NCBI RefSeq assembly: GCF_029222705.1
Contig: NZ_JARGZF010000001.1
Coordinates: forward strand, 1 to 64,000
Origin: Knoellia sp. p5-6-4
Lineage (GTDB): Bacteria; Actinomycetota; Actinomycetes; Actinomycetales; Dermatophilaceae
Length of the DNA: 64,000 nt
Direction: 5' to 3'
Both the position numbers and the translations under genes were made by a program. Shown here piece after piece: positions 53,445-61,490 of the stretch (its first letter is position 1; each line of letters starts with the position of its first letter). Below the pieces are notes generated by a model, which saw only the letters and a program-made list of their open reading frames with translations, was not told where the DNA came from and ran no database searches.

Positions 53445-54845
53445 TCAGGACGGTTTGGGAGCGCCCTTGCGGGCGTACCGCATCCACGTGATCACCACAC
53501 ACATGACGGCCCAGGCGATGCCGATCGCGTAGAAGGCCTCGGGCGCCATGATGGTCAGGCCGACGCCGAAGAGGAACGGGCCGAACGCGGCGATCGCGGC
53601 GGTCCACCCGATCACGCCACCGGCCTGGCGGCGCTCGAAGATCATCGGCATCTGCTTGAAGGTCGACGCGTTGCCGATCCCGCTGAACAGGAAGATCGCC
53701 AACATGCCGTAGAGGAAGCTGTTGAAGTCGCTCTGCAGCGCGGCCGCCGAGGACGTGTCGGGGCTCAGGGCCGTCATGGTGAAGGCGATCGAGGCGATGA
53801 GGCCCAGGCCTGAGATGAGCGTCCAGATCGCACCGCCCATGCGGTCGGTGAGCGGGCTGAAGAGCACCCGGGCACCGGCCCCGACGAGCGGGCCGAGGAA
53901 GACGTACTTGACCGGGTCCGGGACGCTGTAGCCCTCGACGAGCAGCTGGGCGCTCTGCCCGACGCCCTGCACGATGTCGGAGTTGCCCGCGCCGTAGAGG
54001 TTCTTCATGAGCAGGCCGAACTGGGCGGACAGGCCGGAGAACGTGCCGAAGGTCATGATGTAGATGAGCGTCATCCACCAGGTGTCCTGGTTGGAGAAGA
54101 TGTCGAACTGCTGGCGGATGTTTGCCGTGATCGGCACCGACTTCAGCATCGTCCACGCCAGCACCGCGCCGACGAGGATGAAGGGGATGTAGATGAACGC
54201 GGCGTTCTGGTACCAGACCTCGGTGGCCGGCTTGCCCGGCAGGCCCTGCATCGTCTGGGAGCCGCCGAGGAAGCCGATGAGCCCGAAGCCGATGACCCAC
54301 GGCGTGAGCAGCTGCACGAGCGAGACGCCGAAGTTGCCGATGCCGGCCTGGAGGCCGAGCGCGGTGCCCTGCAGGCGCCGCGGGAAGAAGTAGGACGTGC
54401 TCGGCATGAAGCCGGAGAACGCGCCGCCGCCGATGCCGGACAGGAACGCCAGGACCAGCAGCTCCCAGTACGGCGTCGTCGGGTCCTGCACGCGCACGCC
54501 CCAGCCCAACACGGGGAAGATGAGCAGCAGGGTGGTCAGGGTGACCATCTTGCGGGTGCCCATGATGGGCGGCATGACCATCCAGACCAGCCGGAAGAGC
54601 CCGCCGGCCAGGCCCGGCATCGAGGTCAACCAGTAGAGCTGGGTCTGCGTCAGGTCGAAGCCGAGGTTGGTCAGCTTCGGTGCGATCGCGCTGGCGAGGA
54701 ACCACGAGGCGAAGCAGAGCGTGAGCGTGAACGTGGTGATCGACAGCGTCGTCCAGGCCAGCCGCCTGTCCCACGTCTCCTCGTTCTCGGGATCCCAGGA
54801 CTGGAGCCATTCGCTCCCACGCCTGGTCTCGGCGGCTGTGCTCAT
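53445..54845 (-). CDS. narK: nitrate/nitrite transporter, NarK family (second copy)
   Basis: 466 residues, MFS with about 12 helices. Family segments: LYWLTSMPGLAGGLFRLVWM, the NarK motif GLQAGIGNFGVSLVQLLTPW near 145, and the second FSGIGNASTFKQMPMIFERR near 385. Its ATG overlaps the stop of the other narK gene, so both transporters are made from one message. In fused or paired NarK systems one partner is a proton symporter and the other a nitrate/nitrite antiporter; which this is cannot be told from sequence by eye. Confidence 0.92.
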   Translation of the reverse strand: MSTAAETRRGSEWLQSWDPENEETWDRRLAWTTLSITTFTLTLCFASWFLASAIAPKLTNLGFDLTQTQLYWLTSMPGLAGGLFRLVWMVMPPIMGTRKMVTLTTLLLIFPVLGWGVRVQDPTTPYWELLVLAFLSGIGGGAFSGFMPSTSYFFPRRLQGTALGLQAGIGNFGVSLVQLLTPWVIGFGLIGFLGGSQTMQGLPGKPATEVWYQNAAFIYIPFILVGAVLAWTMLKSVPITANIRQQFDIFSNQDTWWMTLIYIMTFGTFSGLSAQFGLLMKNLYGAGNSDIVQGVGQSAQLLVEGYSVPDPVKYVFLGPLVGAGARVLFSPLTDRMGGAIWTLISGLGLIASIAFTMTALSPDTSSAAALQSDFNSFLYGMLAIFLFSGIGNASTFKQMPMIFERRQAGGVIGWTAAIAAFGPFLFGVGLTIMAPEAFYAIGIAWAVMCVVITWMRYARKGAPKPS

Positions 54846-56203
54846 GCGCGTGCCTCCTCGGGCTCACGGGTGGTGGTGCCGGTGGCAGGGACCTGCTCCG
54901 GCGGGGACTCCAGGTGCGTCGCCAGCTCCGGCGACTTCTCGTGCAGCATCCCCACGACGGTCCAGTGCATCCACACCGAGCAGGCGACCGTGAGCAGGAA
55001 GAGCACGAAGAAGGTGCTGGACGGGAAGCCGGTCCACCGCTGGCTGTAGGCGAACATCGGCGGCAGGAAGAAGCCGCCGAGACCACCGAGCATGCCGACC
55101 AGCCCGCCGACGGCGCCCACGTCGTGGGGGAAGTACTCCGGGATGTGCTTGTAGACGGCGGCCTTGCCGATGCCCATGGCGCACCCGAGGACGAACACGA
55201 CGACGGCGAAGGGGACGATGCCGATCGTGTAGGGCAGCACCTCGCGGGCTCCCTCGCGGGTCTGGACGACGATGTGGCCGTTGGGCATCGAGAGCACGAG
55301 GGTGCTGGCCATCATCACGCCGAACGTCCAGTACATCGCCCGGCGCGCGCCCCAGCGGTCGGAGAACCAGCCACCGACCGGGCGGAGCAGCGACGCGGGG
55401 AAGATGAAGGTGGCGGTGAGCAGCGCAGCGGTCGAGAGGCTCACGTCGAAGTTGTCGACGTAGTACTTGGGCAGCCAGGCGGCCAGGGCCACGTAGGCAC
55501 CGAAGACGGCCACGTAGTAGAGGCTGAAGCGCCACACCCGCACCTGCCGCAGCGGGCGCAGCTGCTCCGTCAGCGGACGGCCGTGTCCCGGCATCCGGTC
55601 GTGGCGCGGCGTGATGACCCACGTGAGCACGGCGAGGAGCAGCAGCAGCACCGAGTAGATGACGGGCACGATGCGCCAACCGCCCTGGATGACGCCGAAG
55701 TAGGTGGAGCCTGCGGTACCCGCGATGAGGGCCGGGCCGATGAACTTCGTGACCGAGGCCCCCACGTTGCCGGCGCCGAACACGCCGAGCGCGAAGCCCT
55801 GGTGCTCACGCGGTGTCCAGGCCGAGTTCCAGGCGATGCCGGCACTGAAGGAGTTGCCCGCGAACCCGACGAGGAAGGCCAGCACGAGCAACAGCCCGTA
55901 GCTCTCCGCCTGCGACACCAGGTAGGCGGGGATGGCCGTGACGGCCAGCATCACCGCGAAGACCTTGCGCCCGCCGATGCGGTCGGTGACCATTCCCGCC
56001 GGGAGGCGCCACATCGAGCCGTTCAGCACGGCTACGGCGGATAGCCACGACAGCTGCACGTCGGTGAGGCCGAACTCCTTGCGGATCGGGATGCCGAGGA
56101 TGCCGAACATCAGCCACACGGCGAACATCACGGTGAAGCTCAGGGTGGACATCACCAGGACCCGGGTGGCCCCCGACCTCGTCCCCGCGTCGTGATCGTG
56201 CAT
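54842..56203 (-). CDS. narK: nitrate/nitrite transporter, NarK family (first copy)
   Basis: 453 residues, MFS. FGLTDVQLSWLSAVAVLNGS near 45, FGAGNVGASVTKFIGPALIA near 130 (the NarK-type Gly-Asn motif), and VLGCAMGIGKAAVYKHIPEY near 335 are visible. ATG at 56203 with AGGAGAG upstream. First gene of the minus-strand transporter pair, divergent from the regulator-hemerythrin-narGHJI operon. The Thr/Pro/Glu-rich C-terminal tail is variable. Confidence 0.92.
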   Translation of the reverse strand: MHDHDAGTRSGATRVLVMSTLSFTVMFAVWLMFGILGIPIRKEFGLTDVQLSWLSAVAVLNGSMWRLPAGMVTDRIGGRKVFAVMLAVTAIPAYLVSQAESYGLLLVLAFLVGFAGNSFSAGIAWNSAWTPREHQGFALGVFGAGNVGASVTKFIGPALIAGTAGSTYFGVIQGGWRIVPVIYSVLLLLLAVLTWVITPRHDRMPGHGRPLTEQLRPLRQVRVWRFSLYYVAVFGAYVALAAWLPKYYVDNFDVSLSTAALLTATFIFPASLLRPVGGWFSDRWGARRAMYWTFGVMMASTLVLSMPNGHIVVQTREGAREVLPYTIGIVPFAVVVFVLGCAMGIGKAAVYKHIPEYFPHDVGAVGGLVGMLGGLGGFFLPPMFAYSQRWTGFPSSTFFVLFLLTVACSVWMHWTVVGMLHEKSPELATHLESPPEQVPATGTTTREPEEARA

Positions 56204-56256
56204 TGCTCTCCTGCCCCACGCTGTCGCAGCCCGCGGGCTGTCACACCACCAGATAA

Positions 56257-56272
56257 AAGGAGCACGCTCCTT
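56257..56272. promoter_or_regulatory. palindrome in the narK promoter
   Basis: AAGGAGCACGCTCCTT is a perfect inverted repeat with 7-bp arms and a 2-bp centre, 53 bp upstream of the first narK ATG. On the minus strand TTTGAA precedes it and TTTTATCT follows, so it may lie within the promoter spacer. Candidate operator for the divergent regulator. Confidence 0.55.
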
Positions 56273-56316
56273 CAAACACTGGGCCTGAATGTATTGACGC
56301 ACCACCGGGGCGGAGA

Positions 56317-56330
56317 GGGCCATTGGTCCC
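56317..56330. promoter_or_regulatory. DosR/DevR-like box in the nar intergenic region
   Basis: GGGCCATTGGTCCC matches the DosR core GGGACTWWAGTCCC at 11 of 14 positions. In mycobacteria DosR activates narK2 and narX under hypoxia. The box is 114 bp from narK and 141 bp from the regulator start. Match is by eye. Confidence 0.45.
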
Positions 56331-56394
56331 TAGTGCGAGGGCCCTTGGGAACGCAATTCTCTGTGCCACTGCGGCAATCCACCAGGCACGTGCC

Positions 56395-56404
56395 ATCGGG
56401 AGTA
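56395..56404. promoter_or_regulatory. GGCACGTGCC palindrome near the regulator start
   Basis: Perfect 10-bp palindrome 67 bp upstream of the regulator GTG. Candidate operator or chance; no family consensus recognised. Confidence 0.3.
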
Positions 56405-56471
56405 AGGTGCCAGGAGTTCCGCGGAGACATCGGTTTCGACGACCAGGATCCTCTAAAGGAAGGCCGGGCGA

Positions 56472-57248
56472 GTGGCTGAGCAACCGCCTCGCAGCGCAGC
56501 GCTGCTGGTATCGCCTGTGCGCCGCCGCATCGTCGACACCCTCGACCGCCTTCCCCAGTCCCCGGCGCGTGGGACTCCGAGCCGCGCCACCGGCCTGACC
56601 GCGGCCGAGGTCGGTGAGCGGCTCGGCCTGCACGTGACCAGCGCGCGCTTCCACCTCGAGCAGCTCGCCGACGCGGGCGTGCTCGCCGCGAGCTTCCACC
56701 GCCACGGCACCGGCCGCCCCCAGAAGCGGTATGCCGTCCTGCCGGACCGGGCGCCGGTGCAGCAGAAGGACGATCCCTACCGCATGCTGGCCGAGCTGCT
56801 CACCGAGGCGCTCGCGCAGCCCGACGGCGATGCCCTCAGCCCGGAGGACGCGGGCGCCCGGTGGGCCCTGGCCCACGTCAGGCAGCTCAGCGGATCCGGC
56901 GATGCCGACCTGCCGCAGGCGAGGACGCCGGGAGAGTGGCTGGCGAAGGTGGGTCGGCTGCTCGACCTGCTCGAGGCCTGGGGGTACGAGCCGAGCGTGC
57001 GGACCACCGACCAGGGGCGCACCGCCGAGGTGGCCCTGGCCCGCTGCCCCTTCCTCAGCCTCGCGGAGTCGCACACGGAGGTGGTCTGCGCCGCCCACGT
57101 CGGGCTCATCCGCGGCGCCCTCGACGTGTTCGGCGAGCCGGACGCGGAGGTGCAACTCCAGCCGTTCGCCCTTCCCGGCGTGTGCCTGGCCCGGCTGACG
57201 ACCCTGGCCGCGCTGCAACGACACCCCGAGGAGTCGGCCGATGTGTGA
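56472..57248 (+). CDS. winged-helix regulator with probable Cys metal/Fe-S site (nar operon)
   Basis: 258 residues. The ArsR-like winged helix is at about 10-90: LLVSPVRRRIVDTLDRLPQS, LTAAEVGERLGLHVTSARFH, LEQLADAGVLAASFHRHGTG, RPQKRYAV. The C-terminal part has RCPFLSLAESHTEVVCAAHVG near 205-225 with two conserved cysteines and, further on, LPGVCLARL; this C-x(14)-C...C spacing is like SufR-type Fe-S sensing regulators. GTG start. It is cotranscribed with hemerythrin and narGHJI (8-nt overlap), so it likely controls the nar locus in response to redox state, NO or iron. Confidence 0.78.
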   Translation: MAEQPPRSAALLVSPVRRRIVDTLDRLPQSPARGTPSRATGLTAAEVGERLGLHVTSARFHLEQLADAGVLAASFHRHGTGRPQKRYAVLPDRAPVQQKDDPYRMLAELLTEALAQPDGDALSPEDAGARWALAHVRQLSGSGDADLPQARTPGEWLAKVGRLLDLLEAWGYEPSVRTTDQGRTAEVALARCPFLSLAESHTEVVCAAHVGLIRGALDVFGEPDAEVQLQPFALPGVCLARLTTLAALQRHPEESADV

Positions 57249-57750
57249 GTACTGCGGCTGCCAGCAGGTCGCGGCCATCGGCGAGCTCACCCGCGAGCAC
57301 GACGTCGACGGGGCGGCCAAGACCGCGCGCCGCATCGCCGAGATCCTCCAGCCCCACACGGCAGTCGAGGAGCACGGCCTGTTCCCCGCGATGAGCGAGG
57401 AGTTCCCCGAGCACGTCGATGCCCTCGAGCGCGAGCACCGCGTCGTCGAGGCCGTCCTGGCGGAGGCCGCCACGGCCACACCGACGGACCCGACCTGGCC
57501 GCAGCGGCTCCTCGCGGCCCTCGACCTGCTGCGCAAGCACATCCTCAAGGAGCAGGACGGCATGTTCCCCGCCTCGCTCGCCGTCCTCGACACCGAGGGC
57601 TGGGAGCGGGTGGAGGCGGTGCGCCGGCAGGTGGGGTCGGCCGTGGGCCCCGAGCACACGGCTCACCGCCACGACCACCACGCGCACGACCACTCGCACG
57701 ACCCCTCGCACGACGACGACCACGGCCCCGACCAGGAGGACCACGCGTGA
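57241..57750 (+). CDS. hemerythrin HHE-domain protein with His/Asp-rich tail
   Basis: 169 residues. CEYCGCQQ starts with a Cys cluster, and the diiron ligands fit the hemerythrin pattern: His in LTREHDVDGA, HTAVEEHGLFPA, EREHRVVEAV and LRKHILKEQDGMFPA. The final 30 residues are almost only His and Asp (HRHDHHAHDHSHDPSHDDDH), a likely metal-binding or storage tail. It overlaps both neighbours (ATGTGTGA and GTGA). Hemerythrin-like proteins bind O2 or NO; next to nitrate reductase a NO/O2 protection or sensing role is the obvious guess. Confidence 0.85.
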   Translation: MCEYCGCQQVAAIGELTREHDVDGAAKTARRIAEILQPHTAVEEHGLFPAMSEEFPEHVDALEREHRVVEAVLAEAATATPTDPTWPQRLLAALDLLRKHILKEQDGMFPASLAVLDTEGWERVEAVRRQVGSAVGPEHTAHRHDHHAHDHSHDPSHDDDHGPDQEDHA

Positions 57751-60700
57751 GCACCACCGACCGGCCCGGCACCACCCACGGGACAGCAGGATTCGACGGC
57801 CCCCTGTCCGAGGCCCTGGTGGGCACCCGGCGCTTCTTCACGCGCGCCGAGGTCTCCGCGGACAAGCGCAGCCTCCACGCCAAGGGCGGCCGCGCCGGCG
57901 ACGCGTTCTACCGCGACCGCTGGAGCCACGACAAGGTCGTGCGGTCGACGCACGGCGTGAACTGCACGGGCAGCTGCTCGTGGAAGGTCTACGTCAAGGA
58001 CGGCATCATCACGTGGGAGGCCCAGCAGACCGACTACCCGTCGACCGGCGCCGACCGGCCGGAGTACGAGCCACGCGGATGCCCGCGTGGCGCGGCCTTC
58101 TCCTGGTACACGTACTCCCCCACCAGGATCCGCTACCCCTACGTCAGGGGCGTCCTGCTCGAGATGTACCGCGAGGCCAAGCAGCGCCTCGGTGACCCGG
58201 TGCTCGCCTGGGCCGACATCGTGAACGACCCCGCAAAGGCCAAGCGCTACAAGGCCGCTCGCGGCAAGGGCGGTCTCGTCCGCGCCTCGTGGGGCGAGGC
58301 CGCGGAGATCGTCGCCGCCGCCAACGTGCACACCATCAAGCAGTGGGGCCCCGACCGCGTCGCCGGTTTCTCCCCCATCCCCGCGATGTCGATGGTCAGC
58401 CACGCGTCGGGGGCGCGGTTCACCTCGCTCATCGGCGGCTCGATGCTCTCGTTCTACGACTGGTACGCCGACCTGCCCGTGGCGTCGCCGCAGATCTGGG
58501 GCGACCAGACCGACGTGCCCGAGTCGGGCGACTGGTGGGACGCGGGCTACCTCATGATGTGGGGCTCCAACATCCCGGTCACCCGCACCCCGGACGCCCA
58601 CTGGATGGCAGAGGCCCGCTACCGCGGCCAGAAGGTCGTCGTCGTGGCGCCCGACTACGCCGACAACGTGAAGTTCGCCGACGAGTGGCTGCCCGCCGCA
58701 CCCGGCACCGACGGCGCCCTGGCGATGGCCATGGGCCACGTGGTGCTCAAGGAGTTCTTCGTCGACCACCAGGTCGAGTACTTCGAGGAGTACACGCGGA
58801 AGTACACCGACCTGCCCTTCCTCGTGGCCCTCGAGCCGTATGCCGCCAAGGACGGCTCCACTGCGTACCGCGCCGGCAAGTTCCTCACCGCCTCCGACCT
58901 CCGTGGCGCCGAGGCCGCGTCTGAGAACGCCGAGTTCAAGACGGTGCTCGTCGACAGCCGCACCGGCCAGCTCGTGGTGCCGAACGGCACCCTCGGCGAC
59001 CGGTTCGGCGACAGCGGCGCGGGTAGGTGGAACCTCGACCTCGGCGACGTCGTGCCGGCCCTGAGCCTGCTCGACACCCGCGACGACACCGCGATGGTGG
59101 ACCTGCCACGCTTCGACCTCGCCGAGGGGGCCGCCCCGGTGCTCAAGCGTGGCGTGCCGGTGCGGCGGGTCGGCGACCGCCTGGTGACCACCGTCTTCGA
59201 CCTGCTGCTCGCGCAGTACGGCGTCGGGCGAGAGGGACTCCCGGGCTCGTGGCCAGGCGGCTACGACGACGTCGACGGCCTCTACACGCCGGCCTGGCAG
59301 GAGCCCATCACGGCCGTGCCCGCGGAGAAGGTGGCCCGCATCGCGCGGGAGTTCGCGCAGAACGCCGCCGACACGCAGGGCCGCTCGATGATCATCGTCG
59401 GAGCCGGAACCAACCACTGGTACCACTCGGACACCATCTACCGCTGCATGCTGCTGCTGACGACCATCACGGGCTGCCAAGGCCGCAACGGCGGTGGCTG
59501 GGCCCACTACGTCGGCCAGGAGAAGGCACGGCCGATCACGGGCTGGGCGCAGATGGCCTTCGGCCTCGACTGGGCGCGGCCGCCGCGGCAGATGATCCAG
59601 ACGGCCTACTGGTACATGCACACCGACCAGTACCGCTACGACCACTACACGGCCGACACCATGGCGGCACCCACCGGCACCGGCCTGTTCGACGGCATGA
59701 GCACGGCCGACCAGCTGGCCCTGTCGACCCGACTGGGCTGGATGCCGTCGTACCCCACCTTCAACCGCAACCCGCTCGACCTCGCCGACGAGGCCGAGGC
59801 TGCCGGCAAGCCGATCGGCGAGTACGTCGTCGAGCAGCTCAAGGCCGGCGACCTGCGCTTCGCGGTGGAGGACCCGGACGCGCCGGAGAACTGGCCGCGG
59901 GTGCTGATGATGTGGCGCGCCAACCTCTTCGGCTCCTCGGCCAAGGGCAACGAGTACTTCCTCAAGCACCTCCTCGGCACCGACAACTCCGTGTCGGCGA
60001 CGGAGACCGCCGAGGCCGCCCGGCCGAAGGACGTGGTCTGGCGCGAGGAGGCGCCCGAGGGCAAGCTCGACCTGCTCTGCGTCCTCGACTTCCGGATGAC
60101 GAGCTCGACGATCTTCAGCGACGTCGTGCTGCCGGCCGCCACGTGGTACGAGAAGCACGACATCAACACCACGGACATGCACCCGTTCATCCACTCGTTC
60201 AACCCGGCGATCAGCCCGCCGTGGCAGACGAAGACGGACTGGGACATCTTCCAGGCGGTCTCCGAGGCGTTCGCGCCGCTGGGCGCCAAGCACCTCGGGG
60301 TGCGCAAGGACGTCGTGGCCGCTCCCCTGCTGCACGACACCGCGGAGGCGATGGCGACCCCGCACGGCCGCGTCCGCGACTGGAAGAAGGGCGAGTGCGA
60401 GCCCGTGCCGGGCAAGACCATGCCGAAGCTCGTCGTGGTCGAACGTGACTACGGCGCCATCTTCGACAAGATGGGCGCGCTCGGGCCGCTGATGGAGAAG
60501 CTCGGCACGACCCAGAAGGGCATCACCTACAACGTCGAGCGCGAGGTCGACTACCTGCGGCACAAGAACGGCGCGATCCGCGGCGGCGTCGCCGACGGGC
60601 GGCCCTCGCTCAAGCGCGACGTGCACGTCGCCGAGACGATCATGGCGTTGTCGGGCACGACCAACGGCCACCTCGCCACCCAAGGCTTCAAGACCTTGGA

Positions 60701-61478
60701 GAAGCGCACCGGCCAGCTCATGCACGACCTGGCCGCGGAGCACGAGGGCAAGCAGATCACCTTCGCCGACACCCAGGCCGCGCCCGTGCCGGTCATCACC
60801 AGCCCCGAGTGGTCGGGCTCGGAGTCCGGCGGTCGCCGCTACTCCCCGTTCACCATCAACGTCGAGCGGCTCAAGCCGTGGCACACGCTCACGGGACGCC
60901 AGCACTTCTACCTCGACCACGACTGGATCCAAGAGCTCGGCGAAGGGCTGCCCGTCTACCGTCCACCGCTCAACATGACCGAGATCTTCGGGGAGCCCGC
61001 GATCGGCAGCCAGAGCGAGCTCGGCGTCAGCGTCCGCTACCTGACCCCGCACAACAAGTGGTCGATCCACAGCGAGTACCAGGACAACCTGTTCATGCTC
61101 TCGCTCTCGCGCGGCGGCCAAGCGATCTGGATCTCCGACAAGGACGCCGCCAAGGTCGGCATCAAGGACAACGACTGGGTCGAGGCGGTCAACCGCAACG
61201 GCGTCGTCAACGCCCGCGCCATCGTCAGCCACCGGATGCCGGAGGGCACGGTCTACATGCACCACGCCCAGGACCGGCTGATCGACGTCCCCCTGACGGA
61301 GAAGACCGGCCGTCGCGGCGGCATCCACAACTCGCTCACCCGCATCCTCGTGAAGCCGAGCCACATCATCGGCGGCTACGCCCAGCTCGCCTTCGCGTTC
61401 AACTACCTCGGACCGACCGGCAACCAGCGCGACGAGGTGACGGTCATCCGCCGTCGGTCACAACGAGTCGAATACTGA
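57747..61478 (+). CDS. narG: respiratory nitrate reductase alpha subunit NarG
   Basis: 1243 residues, molybdopterin enzyme reducing nitrate to nitrite at the cytoplasmic face. The N-terminal His-type Fe-S site is STHGVNCTGSCSWKVYV near 70; CPRGAAFSWYTYSPTRIRYP follows; the Mo-coordinating Asp is in WGDQTDVPESGDWWDAG near 255; GRNGGGWAHYVGQEK near 575 and the C-terminal barrel complete it. No Tat signal, as normal for NarG. GTG start in a GTGA overlap with hemerythrin. Length and motifs are normal, so it should be active. Confidence 0.97.
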   Translation: MSTTDRPGTTHGTAGFDGPLSEALVGTRRFFTRAEVSADKRSLHAKGGRAGDAFYRDRWSHDKVVRSTHGVNCTGSCSWKVYVKDGIITWEAQQTDYPSTGADRPEYEPRGCPRGAAFSWYTYSPTRIRYPYVRGVLLEMYREAKQRLGDPVLAWADIVNDPAKAKRYKAARGKGGLVRASWGEAAEIVAAANVHTIKQWGPDRVAGFSPIPAMSMVSHASGARFTSLIGGSMLSFYDWYADLPVASPQIWGDQTDVPESGDWWDAGYLMMWGSNIPVTRTPDAHWMAEARYRGQKVVVVAPDYADNVKFADEWLPAAPGTDGALAMAMGHVVLKEFFVDHQVEYFEEYTRKYTDLPFLVALEPYAAKDGSTAYRAGKFLTASDLRGAEAASENAEFKTVLVDSRTGQLVVPNGTLGDRFGDSGAGRWNLDLGDVVPALSLLDTRDDTAMVDLPRFDLAEGAAPVLKRGVPVRRVGDRLVTTVFDLLLAQYGVGREGLPGSWPGGYDDVDGLYTPAWQEPITAVPAEKVARIAREFAQNAADTQGRSMIIVGAGTNHWYHSDTIYRCMLLLTTITGCQGRNGGGWAHYVGQEKARPITGWAQMAFGLDWARPPRQMIQTAYWYMHTDQYRYDHYTADTMAAPTGTGLFDGMSTADQLALSTRLGWMPSYPTFNRNPLDLADEAEAAGKPIGEYVVEQLKAGDLRFAVEDPDAPENWPRVLMMWRANLFGSSAKGNEYFLKHLLGTDNSVSATETAEAARPKDVVWREEAPEGKLDLLCVLDFRMTSSTIFSDVVLPAATWYEKHDINTTDMHPFIHSFNPAISPPWQTKTDWDIFQAVSEAFAPLGAKHLGVRKDVVAAPLLHDTAEAMATPHGRVRDWKKGECEPVPGKTMPKLVVVERDYGAIFDKMGALGPLMEKLGTTQKGITYNVEREVDYLRHKNGAIRGGVADGRPSLKRDVHVAETIMALSGTTNGHLATQGFKTLEKRTGQLMHDLAAEHEGKQITFADTQAAPVPVITSPEWSGSESGGRRYSPFTINVERLKPWHTLTGRQHFYLDHDWIQELGEGLPVYRPPLNMTEIFGEPAIGSQSELGVSVRYLTPHNKWSIHSEYQDNLFMLSLSRGGQAIWISDKDAAKVGIKDNDWVEAVNRNGVVNARAIVSHRMPEGTVYMHHAQDRLIDVPLTEKTGRRGGIHNSLTRILVKPSHIIGGYAQLAFAFNYLGPTGNQRDEVTVIRRRSQRVEY

Positions 61479-61490
61479 GGGGCAGTTCCG

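Noticed and set aside
53023-55086. Minus-strand frame of 687 codons across usp and narK
   Set aside because: It covers two genes in other frames and a strong terminator; no domains.
56204-56471. FNR/Crp-type site (TTGAT-N4-ATCAA) for the nar locus
   Set aside because: Only a single TTGAC half is present near 56294 with no partner half.
57663-61364. Minus-strand open frame of 1233 codons opposite narG
   Set aside because: It mirrors narG codon by codon in a GC-rich genome, has no motifs and is dominated by Arg/Val/Leu/Gly; narG is unambiguous.
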